Below the pieces are notes generated by a model. The model did no database searches and was not told the origin of the DNA. It saw nothing but the letters and a program-made list of their open reading frames with translations. A program made the position numbers and the translations under genes. From positions 1 through 23,216 of the forward strand of contig JAUCBJ010003906.1 in NCBI GenBank assembly GCA_032718475.1: a stretch of DNA of 23,216 nucleotides. The letters run 5' to 3'. Numbering within the stretch: the first letter of the stretch is position 1; each line of letters begins with the position of its first letter. Shown one piece after another: positions 7,413-17,105 of this stretch. This DNA is from Nemertoderma westbladi. Its lineage: Eukaryota; Xenacoelomorpha; Nemertodermatida; Nemertodermatidae.

Positions 7413-9065
7413 CTATCGTGTTTTCATTTTTACTTTGTTCCTTTTGCGAAACAGGTTTTGGCAGTATTTACAGCAAAACAGAAGAATAGTAACGGATATT
7501 ACAACTCCAATAAGTACAAACAGCAACAAGTCAATGAGAAAATATTGGAAGAAATTCAGATTGTGAGCAGCAGATTGAAGATGTTGTGAACCATGCTGGA
7601 TTACGTGTTCCGTCCAAAAAGTAAATGTTTCTATTGGAGGAACGGGTGTAGATTTCATCACTTTCGACCAATATTGAACATTTGTGGAATATGAGCCATT
7701 CATAAGGACCATTTGGATTTCATCATAGAATCTTTCACAAGTCAACGTCTTCATGTGACTTATCACCCTGGCCATACCCCTTCGTTCTAAATGAACCAAA
7801 TTATATTCAGCATCAGGACCAATCAGAAAACTAAGTATCGGAACCCCGTTATAAATTCCCTCGTAGAGACTGCTGAGACCGCCGTGTGTAACAAACAATC
7901 TTGTCGCTGGATGACCTATTAAATCGCGTTGTGGCAGCCAATCAAGAAAGTGAACATTACTTGGTAAATCTTTTCTGTCGAATCCCTTGATTGCACGACA
8001 AAAAACTTGCTGTTTCACCTTTGCAAATCCAATCATTAACTCCTTTATAAATTCTTTAGGTAATGATTTCACAACAGATCCTACAGAAAACACAATAATT
8101 CCATGCTCTTTTGAGGAGTCTATAATTTTCATAATATTATAAGGTAAGGGTTTTGGTTTACTCAATTTAAATCCTCCTATATATGCGACATTTGGCATTG
8201 ACGGTCTGGGATATTCGAAGATCACATTTGAATAAATAAATGTGAACTCTGCCTGGGCGAAAGTATCAAACATACTAACATTTGGCTGAATGTCGAGTTC
8301 TTGTTTGATGGTGTCTCCAGCCCAACGCAGTGCGTAATCTCTGAAAATGCTTCCAGCAGAATAAGCCAAGACATTAACGAATCTTTGAAGGAAACTCATC
8401 TCATCCGTAAATCCAGTTACTGATACAGGAACATAGGATAAAGGCGAAGGAACATTGCTAATGCTATAGAATAGTGCAGGTTCCATTGGATACTGAGTAG
8501 CGGGAATAAAGTTAATGTAAGGAATCCCCAACTTCTGTGCCATTAGATTACCACAACCGAAGGGCAGACCACTAACGACGCGAATATTGATCACGGCCAT
8601 ATCCCATTCCACTTCTTTTAGTTTGTCAAACATGTTATCATCAGTTAATATGAGACGGCACATTTCTGAACTAATTTCCATTAAATCTGTGAAACCACCA
8701 GATAACATGATATCCATGGTAGATTTTTCTTGAACTTTATTGTTAAATAAAGATGTTGTAAATTTCTCAGCACGTCTGTTTAAGTTGGTTTCCATAGTAC
8801 CATTACCTCCGTATTTATAAAGCGTATAATTCGCATCATCTAATGTTTTGAGAGCATGTCCCGCAGTCATGCCTACATTGTGACCTCGGGCAGCTAATGC
8901 ATTAGCCATTTCATGTCCCAATAGATAGTGACTACGTACAACTGTGGATACTACTGGTACCCATATTAGGATGTTGGACGATAAATTACTTTCGATCAGG
9001 GTCAGAACTATAATCACAAGCAGTGTTAAACTTGTTTTAATCATTTTATAATATGACAAACACAC
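7413..9065 (-). CDS. UDP-glycosyltransferase-like protein, copy A (550 aa)
   Basis: Members of this family move a sugar from a UDP-sugar to small lipophilic acceptors in the ER lumen. The single uninterrupted exon is full length for the family (usually about 520-530 aa). Residues 9-27 form a signal peptide. SHYLLGHEM at 45-53 carries the expected catalytic His46. PSPLSYVP (207-213) and the WLPQ and THGG donor-site motifs (376-379, 393-396) are present. A membrane anchor spans about 512-533, and the tail ends KMKTR, a KxKxx di-lysine ER-retention signal. Two key positions are unusual. The partner Asp of the catalytic dyad appears as Asn160 (WDMAVIN), and the sugar-contacting Asp-Gln pair is Asp418-Ala419. 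Met8 (codon 9042-9044) is a likelier start than Met1, because similarity to copy B begins there. The family assignment is firm; catalytic competence is uncertain. Confidence 0.93.
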   Translation of the reverse strand: MCLSYYKMIKTSLTLLVIIVLTLIESNLSSNILIWVPVVSTVVRSHYLLGHEMANALAARGHNVGMTAGHALKTLDDANYTLYKYGGNGTMETNLNRRAEKFTTSLFNNKVQEKSTMDIMLSGGFTDLMEISSEMCRLILTDDNMFDKLKEVEWDMAVINIRVVSGLPFGCGNLMAQKLGIPYINFIPATQYPMEPALFYSISNVPSPLSYVPVSVTGFTDEMSFLQRFVNVLAYSAGSIFRDYALRWAGDTIKQELDIQPNVSMFDTFAQAEFTFIYSNVIFEYPRPSMPNVAYIGGFKLSKPKPLPYNIMKIIDSSKEHGIIVFSVGSVVKSLPKEFIKELMIGFAKVKQQVFCRAIKGFDRKDLPSNVHFLDWLPQRDLIGHPATRLFVTHGGLSSLYEGIYNGVPILSFLIGPDAEYNLVHLERRGMARVISHMKTLTCERFYDEIQMVLMNGSYSTNVQYWSKVMKSTPVPPIETFTFWTEHVIQHGSQHLQSAAHNLNFFQYFLIDLLLFVLIGVVISVTILLFCCKYCQNLFRKRNKVKMKTR

Positions 9066-9532
9066 TTTGCAGATTGACTATGGAATATTGATGATATTTG
9101 AAATTAGTTTTATGACGAATAATATTCTGGTTTTGGTGGCCAAAATAAAATCCTTGTTATGATTATTATAGATAAACAAAAATACTTAACTATAAACTGC
9201 AGATATAAATATTTCGAATTAACCTATGTTTTCATAATGTAATTTCATAATGCAAAAAATAATTGAAGAAGCGCTACCCACCCACCCTCTCATTGGCTGT
9301 TTTCCCACTTATGAGAAATAAGAACGGAAATGTTAGTGTTGCACCAGTGCAACACTATGCAGCAAAGGGTTAAAAAATCCAACAGATCCAAAAAATCAGG
9401 TATTCCATCTAAGATGAAATTTACGTCTGTCGATGGTATACAAATTACCAATGATCAATGGAGTATCCCATCCCATAAGCACACATTGTGTAATCTTTAA
9501 CACTACATAATTATATCACCTTGATACATTAT
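9066..9532. other. 5' flank of UGT copy A
   Basis: Unrelated to the 5' flank of copy B (18747 onward). AT-rich near the gene, with no clear TATA box at a fixed distance. It contains a 10-bp inverted repeat at 9334-9357 (tagtgttgca, ccag, tgcaacacta). Nothing else is recognised. Confidence 0.5.
9334..9357. promoter_or_regulatory. Inverted repeat upstream of UGT copy A
   Basis: A perfect 10-bp dyad with a 4-bp centre lies about 270-290 bp upstream of the UGT start codon. A dyad of this kind in a promoter could bind a dimeric regulator, but no consensus is recognised and the regulatory role is a guess. The symmetry itself is certain. Confidence 0.35.
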
Positions 9533-9790
9533 ACTACTACTAGGTCTAGCGAGCTGTGACAGTGGAAATGAGATCCTCCAAGGCTTCCGATTTATTATCC
9601 TTAGTGTCACAATTTCATTTCTCCATAGTCCAGTATCCATTTCAAGTTTGTCTATTTATGCCATAACCGGTCGTCCACGGCTACGCCTTCCTTGTGTTGG
9701 TTGTCGGAAAAGTAGATCTGGCATGACCTCATGTTTACTTCTCCAGCAGTGCCAACTGAATCGTAATCTGCATTCACTGAGAGTGGTTGA
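9533..9790 (-). pseudogene. LINE C-terminal remnant with (TAG)n tail
   Basis: The minus strand encodes LRFSWHCWRSKHEVMPDLLF, then RQPTQGRRSRGRP and a stop. After a frame change come LEMDTGLWRNEIV and further residues. The tail at 9535-9545 is ctagtagtag-like. The layout (GH-type motif, LLF.QPT.G, RGRP, DTGL, W) matches the C-terminus of the same LINE clade as 5204-5786, but from a different subfamily. It is broken by stops and frameshifts. Its 5' portion overlaps the first unit of the 149-bp tandem duplication. Confidence 0.7.
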
Positions 9791-10030
9791 TCAGGTGGTA
9801 TTGTACCTTAAAGCTTGCTGTTTGTCATGTGTTGATGTAACGGGCCACCTGATGTTTATAGCTGCCTAAGTAGTCTTTTTTGTTTACTTCTCCAGCAGTG
9901 CCAACTGAATCGTAATCTGCATTCACTGAGAGTGGTTGATACAGATGGTATTGTACCTTAAAGCTTGCTGTTTGTCATGTGTTGATGTAATGGGCCACCT
10001 GATGTTTATAGCTGCCTAAGTAGTCTTTTT
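9733..10030. repeat. 149-bp tandem duplication
   Basis: Two adjacent units (9733-9881 and 9882-10030) share gtttacttctccagcag, gaatcgtaatctgcattc, taaagcttgctgtttg, gatgtttatagctgcc and taagtagtcttttt. They differ by a few substitutions and a short indel, so the duplication is fairly recent. It includes the truncated edge of the LINE remnant at 9533-9790. The short frames here are not genes. Confidence 0.92.
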
Positions 10031-10237
10031 GTAACAACGAAATATAGTATAGTATGTAATACCCTACATTCGGGTCCCCAATGCGATAAGGCAAGGTGTG
10101 TGTGCCCTGGCAGCTAACCTTTCTCTTAGCATAGTGGGTATTCAAGAACACCGAATACGGACTGGGCAGACTGATGAGGTTCTGAATAAGCAGGTGGTGG
10201 CAGTTGTCAACTTGCCCGTGCATCAGCAGATGATAGC

Positions 10238-10524
10238 TGTGCGTAAGTAATCTCTGAAGATGTTTCCAGCAAAATAAAGCATGACATTAATGAACCTTTG
10301 TATGAAACTCATAAAAAGGTATTGTTATAATGTTATCGGTAAACCCGGTAACTGAACATAGGATAAAGGCGAAGGAACATTGCCAATGCAATAAAATAGC
10401 GCGGGTTCCATCGGGAGCTGAGTGACAGGAATAAAGTTAATGAAACGAATTCACAACTTCTGTGCCATTAGATTACCACAACCGAAGGGCCCAATATTGA
10501 TCACAGCCATATCCCATTCCACTT
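10238..10524 (-). pseudogene. Internal UGT fragment with stop and frameshift
   Basis: The minus strand corresponds to about residues 150-248 of UGT copy A. VEWDMAVIN, PFGCGNLMAQKL, FINFIP, PMEPALFY, NVPSPLSYV and, in another frame, FIQRFINV and FRDYL are recognisable. A TGA stop follows MAQKL, and the frame breaks after SYV. It lacks the extra residues that copy A has between INI and PFG, so it is like copy B there, but VEWD and PALFY resemble copy A. It also has Asn where the catalytic Asp is expected. The 5' and 3' parts of the gene are absent. Confidence 0.88.
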
Positions 10525-10590
10525 ATTACTACTGTATATAATAATGGCGCATTTATTTTGTACCCAAATGAAATTCGGGGTTATGTTCAA
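10525..10590. other. Short unassigned stretch
   Basis: Lies between the UGT fragment and the foldback arm. Nothing is recognised. Confidence 0.3.
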
Positions 10591-11567
10591 ACGGAAATAA
10601 ATGTGTAATAGGGTTGCTGCGCGAAAAATTGTTTGGGCTTGAAACCATTGAATAAGGGGTAACAAGGTGCCCTGAATCGAGTGGTGGGGTCTGTTTTTTG
10701 TAAAAATACTAGGATATGGTGGAAATAGCGGGTTAATCAAAGTAAGCAAGGGTGCCAATTTTGAAAATCGGTTTTCGATCCATTCAAATACACATTAAAT
10801 CTCCATCAGTTTTCACAAGGTTTATATAAATTGAAGTGGAGAGTCTTGCGCGTCTTTTGCCACTACAATAAATTAAATTAAAGATGATGAAGATTGATAA
10901 AATGCTGTTCACAATGGCAAACTCGACAGATTGCCTGACTGGTATGCTAGTACTCAGCCCCTTTAGCCTATTGCAGTATCTGAGTATTGTAGCTTACTTC
11001 ATTAAGTTTGGTTTACGGGTGACCGATACACAATTTTAATATTCAAGTAGCCTACTACCATTTATTATTATAGTACCGGCTCACCTGTATTACAAGTTTA
11101 GTGTTATTTTAAATCTAATCTTTATGCCTTATCGTACTCAATACAGCTTGGAATGCAGTACTGCTGCTGCTGGAAACGCATTTTAACAATGTCCTCAACG
11201 GACTAAATTTAATTAATTAATTGTATTGTCAAAAGACGCGTAAGACTCGCCACTTTAATTGACTTTAATTGCTATATGTGAAATGATTGAGATTTAATAT
11301 GTATTTGAATGGATCGAAAATCACTAGCCAGTGAAACCAAGATAAGAAATTATCAGAGCACTGCGTAGAGACGTCAAATAAGTAGCAGCCAATCACAGCC
11401 GATTTTTACAATTGGCTTCCCGAGGTTACTAAACCCGCAATGTCGACAATTTCCTGGCGTTTTTACAAAAAACACACCCCGCCACTCGATTCAGGACAAC
11501 TTGTTACCCCTTATTCGATTGTTTCTAGCCCAACAATTTTTTCGCGCACCAACCCTAGTTATCCGTC
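10591..11567. mobile_element. Foldback element with long imperfect inverted repeats
   Basis: The left arm (about 10591-10876) is the imperfect inverse of the right arm (about 11205-11567). Paired landmarks are gcgcgaaaaattgttgggct-type sequence at the outer ends, ggggtaacaag, cctgaatcgagtgg, ttttcgatccattcaaatac and gagtctt.cgcgtcttttg at the inner ends. The right arm has about 80 extra bases between aaaatcgg and ttttcgatcc. The central loop (10877-11204) has no gene. There is no transposase and no clear target duplication. It could be a non-autonomous DNA element or an inverted duplication. Confidence 0.8.
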
Positions 11568-12123
11568 AAAATCGTACAAGTGATCGGCTACATATAGTAC
11601 ACACAATAATGTCAAATGAAACTGTATTAATGTCAAGATACCGCTGTTTTTATTTTATTGCAGAGTACATTAGTTATTACAAGGGAAAAATGACAGGCAA
11701 TAACATCTGCTTTTTCAATGTCATTCATTACTTTCGTACTATCACTACCAACCATTGTTCCATATGGTTGTCCCTTGTTATTGATATTCGACACGTTTGT
11801 AATATTGATTGCAATTACCTAGAACAGCTAATGCAATATGTCATGTAACAAAAACAAAAAGTATAAAATATACACCCAATTCAATTTAATCAATTTCAGA
11901 AATTTGAAGTAAATGTGACGTTATAAAGCCGTTAATCAACAACCGAAAACATCAACAAGGTTGAGAAAGCTAAGGAAGATCTTTAATTGGCCTACAAAGG
12001 GAAATAAATTTAGATAATAGCATGTCTATAAGTAATATCATCAGTAATATTACAGATACATCGCTGAATATCACATGCCGTCAGAATAATACATATTAAG
12101 TCACTTTACCTCTCAACTACTAC
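11568..12123. other. Unassigned AT-rich stretch
   Basis: No gene, repeat or RNA is recognised. The open frame starting at 11501 begins inside the foldback arm and has no family signature. Confidence 0.4.
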
Positions 12124-12141
12124 TGTAGGCCACAGCCTACA
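12124..12141. other. Perfect 7-bp hairpin at edge of repeat module
   Basis: tgtaggc, loop caca, gcctaca. It sits exactly where similarity to 1430 onward begins (acgttcgtggggcc), so it may mark the terminus of the dispersed repeat module. Confidence 0.5.
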
Positions 12142-12540
12142 CGTTCGTGGGGCCATCGCGCAGGACGAGGCTCAGTTATCACCCCCTCCCCCCCCCCCCC
12201 ACCCTTCCCACCCACCAGTACTTTATAACTACCGATGCCTTCAATAGGCGAAGCCAGGTATAGTTCATAGGACTATAATAAACGCAGTAGGCAGTACTCG
12301 TCTTCATTATTATAAACGTCGTTGTGCTCGTCCTGTTTTGTATTTAAACATATTTCCTAAACGCAGACTGACGGACGATCTTTATAACTACTGATGCCTT
12401 CAATAGGCGAAGCCAGGTATGGTTAATAGGAATATAGTCTACACAGTACTCGTCTTCATTATATGCCTCGTTGCGCTCGTCGCTCGTCCTGTTTTGCATT
12501 AAAATATTTTTCCTAAACGCAGACTGACGACCTTTATACA
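12142..12540. repeat. Third copy of poly-C and tandem-repeat module
   Basis: Matches 1430-2030 and 13480-14090 outside the two duplicated blocks. It starts with acgttcgtggggcc, lacks about 120 bp found before the poly-C tract in the other copies, has 13 C at 12188-12200, then two tandem units starting at 12242 and 12401 (period 159). It is more diverged than the A/B pair, so it predates the block duplication. Confidence 0.85.
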
Positions 12541-13010
12541 GTTATAACTATGCGAAGTTTCGAAACTGTGCGAGTAACTGCTGATACATCTATGTGGAGA
12601 TGTGTGATACAACGCCAACGCATCGTATGCCGATGTAGTAATATGGGTATTGAAATAATATTAAATCAATGTACACTCTTAAAGCTGCAGCGAAAAAATG
12701 TAGATAATTTCCTAGGTTACATATAAAATAATAATATTATTTTTAAGAACATTAATTTTACTACTTTGCAAAAATTCAATTAAAAAATAACCAGACAAAT
12801 ATATTGCGGAATAAACTATTTCAGATATAAGCCTACAACAGTCATTATATCTTCTGTCATCTGCGATAGTAAGTAATACAACATTTATAGTATAGAGTCA
12901 ATAGGAATTGAAATACAGGCAGTGTATGGTTGGAGTTATGTCTGGGTTGCTATAGCAATACTACTGGCTGCCTATTACAGTACAATTCGCCTCTGGTAAG
13001 GCTACACCAA
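12541..13010. other. Unassigned sequence before block B
   Basis: No gene is recognised. A 12-bp palindrome agtttcgaaact lies at 12556-12567. The sequence is unrelated to the left flank of block A, which places the duplication boundary at 13011. Confidence 0.5.
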
Positions 13011-13331
13011 CATCTCCCAGCCAGCTAGCAGCTCTACACCCCCGCAGAGACTATGTTGACCAATAATGGGCAGGATTAAATTTGTACTCAATAATTGTGC
13101 CGCTTTAATTACGTTTAGATCAATTAAAGACACATTTATTAAAGCAAATCACTTGAACTAATTAAAGACTATAATAGAATGGGGTATGTGGATTACATCT
13201 GTATAATTTTTAAGTATAATTATTTAAATCTTATACTGTAAAATAATTAATTTCCTTTAACAGGCAGGTTGAAAATGCAGTTTTTACCGTAATCAACTTA
13301 ATTAACTAATTAATTGCTATTATCTTAGCTT

Positions 13332-13466
13332 CTCGAAGGCCACACGGAAATTCAACTTGGAAAATTTCTAAACTTTTGCCAGACTACATGTGTACCAAGT
13401 TTGGTTAAATTTCATTAACATTTGGCTGAGTTATTAACGTTTAAAATTGGACACGACAGAACGACA
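13332..13466. repeat. Direct repeat, left copy (block B)
   Basis: Block B counterpart of 1295-1428, with an extra cagaacga unit. Its partner is at 15199-15320. Confidence 0.65.
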
Positions 13467-13628
13467 GAACAACACGTTCGTGGGGCCTTCGCGCAGCACG
13501 AGGCCCAGTTATGAGATACAAATTAAAATGAGCGACTGTATCACAAAATCAGTATTTGAGAAATTTACCCACACCACCAATCAATTAAAGAAAGGGGTAC
13601 AGTACGTGTTCAGCCCTTTTAATCTGCA

Positions 13629-13649
13629 CCCCCCCCCCCCCCCCCCCCC
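13629..13649. repeat. Poly-C tract (21 C)
   Basis: A homopolymer of 21 C, six longer than the block A copy, as expected for slippage. Confidence 0.9.
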
Positions 13650-13730
13650 ACCCTTCCCACCCACCAATACATAACCGCGACATCTACCACCCACAGAAGG
13701 GTAGCACGAACTTATTTCCAATCGCACGTT

Positions 13731-14095
13731 CAATATGCAAAGCCAGGTGGTTTATAGGAATATAATAAACGCAGTACTCGTTTTCATTATAAGCCTCGTT
13801 GCGTTCGTCCTGTTTTGTATTTAAATATATTTCTTAAACGCAGGCTAGGACGATCTTTATAATAATAATAACTAGGGATGCGATCAATGTGTGAAGCCAG
13901 GTGGTTTATATAATAATATAGTCAACGCAGTACTCGTCTTCTTTATAAGCCTCGTTGTGCTCGTCCTGTTTTGTATTTAAATATATTTCCTAAACGCAGA
14001 CTGACGATCTTTATAATGCGTTCAATAGGCGAAGCCAGGTATGGTTTTGGTTTATAGGAATATAGTCTACGCAGCACTCGTCCTCATGAGACCGA
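13731..14095. repeat. Tandem repeat of about 140-155 bp, three units (block B)
   Basis: The same three-unit arrangement as 1679-2040, with few substitutions. Confidence 0.88.
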
Positions 14096-15198
14096 GTTAT
14101 AGTGTGGCAATGTAGATGCAGTAGTTGCACCCGACCAGCCGGAAACTCGGAGCAATAGTCCTACTGCTTGTACAATGGGTGTCAATTTCAATACCGCCGG
14201 GCACTGGGTGATAGCAGAGTGAGATTAAAAGACCGAATTATTTCATCCTCGGTTATGGTTAGTCCAGTTTGCCCGTAGCGGCAGCGATACCGAAATTTGA
14301 GGTAACAGACAGAGGCGGCCTTGGTGGTGAGTTGTTTGATTTCAATTCCAACACTTTTCAGGGCAGCTGGGTAGAATCTGGTGGTAGTGGGTACCTGAAC
14401 TAAGAATGCTAGTCAGCTGGTTAGTCCGCATAACTTCCATGGTTGCAGTTGCCGAGTCGATGGATGGTTGGTAGGGATAGGCCTAGGCCTATTGCTATTA
14501 TTGTATTGGCAGATTGGTATGTACATCTACATCTGATTATACCAGTTGCCGGTGCCGTCGGTCGTACCAATACATAGTCTTTAATTAACATATTTAACCG
14601 TTAACAAGAGTAGAAACCGCAAACGAAGAAATTAATTTTCTTCCATCGCTGACAGGAGCGTAGAAATGCGGTATAGTACTGTCGTAGTTCAGTACCGGTA
14701 CCGTACCGGTAGTTCTGTAGTTAGCAGTTGCTACCAGTCCGGTTCTACAGTCTGACAGTAGTAGGGCGGTACAGCACCAACGGACCCTCTAATCTAATTC
14801 AGGACCGCAGTCCAGCACTCCGGAGTCCGCACTGCAGTGCATAGCATGGCTAATTACTGAATTAGGGCCTACAGAATTAGGCCTGTCCTGTACCACGTAC
14901 GTACCAGTATACGTGATCTATAATCACTGCACCGGTACCGCGGTACCAGTCAGCCAGTACCGTAAAACACCGAATACAGTATGGTATTGCAGTATTGCTG
15001 TATTGTCTGATTGCAGGATTCCTGATTTAGGGATTGACATTGAGTATAGTAGGCCTACCGGTACAGGCAGACAGGCCACAATGGTATTACTGCAGTACTG
15101 TAATTTCGTAATTTGGTAGAAACCCAGCTGATTTCAAGCGTTATAATTTTGGATAAATAAATTTATTATAACTGTAAGACAGTTACACTGGTGCTGCA
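14096..15198. other. GC-richer non-coding stretch (block B)
   Basis: Counterpart of 2041-3172. It has the same density of taccggtac and taggcct motifs and no supported gene. Confidence 0.55.
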
Positions 15199-15320
15199 CG
15201 AAGCCCCCAAGCAAATTCAACTTGGAAAAAGTTTGGTTACACTTCATCGAGGATTGATCGAGTTATTAACGTTCAAAATTGAACACCGCAAAAAAAGCGA
15301 CAGAACGACAGAACGACAGG
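15199..15320. repeat. Direct repeat, right copy (block B)
   Basis: Counterpart of 3173-3330 with about 34 bp deleted after ttggaaaa. It ends in tandem cagaacga units and then the uninterrupted LINE target aggttgattaat. Confidence 0.65.
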
Positions 15321-15366
15321 TTGATTAATGGTACCCCTACGCTAAGGCTCACTCACTTCGTGGCTC

Positions 15367-15505
15367 GCCCCACAACAGAGCAACAGACACACCGATTGAG
15401 TTAGTGGTACCTGTATGCTAAGCTGGCTTACTTTCGTCGCTCGGCCCACAGACACACCGATTGAGTTAGTGGTACCTGTATATGCTAAGCTTGCTTACTT
15501 TCGTC
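15367..15505. repeat. 65-bp tandem repeat, two units (block B)
   Basis: Counterpart of 5066-5203. The final tactttcgtc (15496-15505) runs directly into actcgccccac, showing the unoccupied target of the minus-strand LINE. Confidence 0.85.
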
Positions 15506-17105
15506 ACTCGCCCCACAAGCAATCAGTATAGGGGATATTGGTTGGATATACAATAAACACACCAAATACTAACATTCGTATTGGTATTATTTTGTAATTT
15601 TACAACCTATTTTTCCATAATTATTGCTATTTTAATGAATAGTAATAAATAATATGTAAACTAAACAATGATGCGGCCCATTTAATTATGAAACTATTAT
15701 TCACTGCTGGTGTCAATATAACAATAGGGCGGGGGCGGCCTATGTACAGCCCAATATTTAAAGTATAGTGGGATAAAACAAAACTGTGTAAAAATAATTT
15801 ACTATTATCAAAGCTGAAGATATGGGTATGGAGAATGGAGGTATGGAGATATTACTATGCTTTATTGCATATTAGCCCCAATCTCCCTCTTGTCAACACA
15901 AGGTGCTGACGGGACTTTGGGGTAAATATATTAATTATATGTACTTACAATCACTTGTAATTACATTATAAGTATCATATAATACAAAACAAATATTTAA
16001 AGCTTTCAATGTCTTAATACATAATGTAATTTTCTTAAGTATTGTTGCATTTTCTCCAATGGTAAATGACTATTTATCCCAAAAATTCAGAATTTTTACA
16101 AACCTGTAAATTAACCTATTAATTAATTAACCTGTTAGGACGCCACTATAAAGCAAAAATCAGTAGGCCTAATTTAGTAAAGAATATTCCACGCAATTAT
16201 TATTAATTGATCACATAATTAACACACGAAGAATTACAAATATCACTGATTTTATTTCCCTGCCTTAATTATCAGATCAGTAGAGTAACAAAGTCAGACT
16301 CTATGACATCACAAAATTAAAGGAGGAAATGTTATAATAATTAAATACATTACGTCTACATTACTCTGATAAAACGTAACGGGGGGTGGCGGATTTGGGG
16401 TTGGGTGCAACCTTCGCCCGTGTACAACCTTCGCCTGCTTCCAACCTTCGTCCGCGTCCAATCTTCGCCCACAAGGCAATCTTCTTCCGCGAGCAACCAG
16501 CAACCAATAATATTTGTGTTGACAATATTTATGTTGACAGATTTTAGTTACCAATTGAGGGAAAGGAGCAGTGTTATAAACATGAAGTAGTTAGTAATTT
16601 TTTGCGAGATTAGTTGATAATAGCACATTTATATTTACATTCATATTTTGTTATTTTTCATAAAATAACAAAATATCGGGGTAATTAATATAGATGTGGC
16701 ACATCTTTGTTGTTTCTGACACGATGTTACTATTTCTTAGAATTTTCCTGGTAACATATCCTGTCATCCTTACATTCACTTATTTTAGACTGCCCTACCT
16801 GTTTCAAAACCTATAAAAGTTATTCCTCGCAGGAATAACGTATTATTATTTAATGCGAATTCCTGTCCTCTGATAACAAAAATCATTTAGTAAACCTTTG
16901 TGGTTCTAGGTTGTGAATCCCATATTTTTGTTTATAATTAATTAATGACTTGCTACAACATAAGCTTCTGCGTTAATATATTAATTATTACTGAATGTTT
17001 TCACACTAAAAGAGAATAGGATGTCAGGTATCTTGAATGCGATTATGCCTACGTTTGAGAATACATTAATTATGCAAATTAATTAATGTCGATTAATCTT
17101 GTAGT
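15506..17105. other. 3' intergenic region of UGT copy B
   Basis: Nearly identical to 5797-7412. It carries the shorter minisatellite and both hairpins (16643-16676 and 16819-16839). No gene is seen. Confidence 0.6.
16407..16504. repeat. Minisatellite, about 5 units (block B)
   Basis: Same caaccttcgcc-based units as 6694-6823, but without the two ttgta-linked units. This points to expansion in A or loss in B after duplication. Confidence 0.9.

Larger units (their letters stand above)
974..9065. repeat. Segmental duplication, block A
   Basis: Collinear with 13011-18746. The left edge is sharp: catctcc at 974 pairs with catctcc at 13011, and the sequences before these points are unrelated. The offset is 12037 at the left edge and 9693 at the UGT stop codon. 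The difference is explained by two LINE insertions (1688 and 593 bp including one target copy each) plus small indels. Similarity ends close to the UGT start codon. Intergenic stretches such as 6001-6060 are identical in both blocks. Confidence 0.95.

Noticed and set aside
9648-10223. Small frames at 9648-9869 (plus) and 9975-10223 (minus)
   Set aside because: They fall in a tandem duplication and a LINE remnant. The true coding trace is on the minus strand at 9650-9790 and is broken.
11501-11848. 115-aa open frame
   Set aside because: It starts inside the foldback arm and no motif or homologous frame was recognised.
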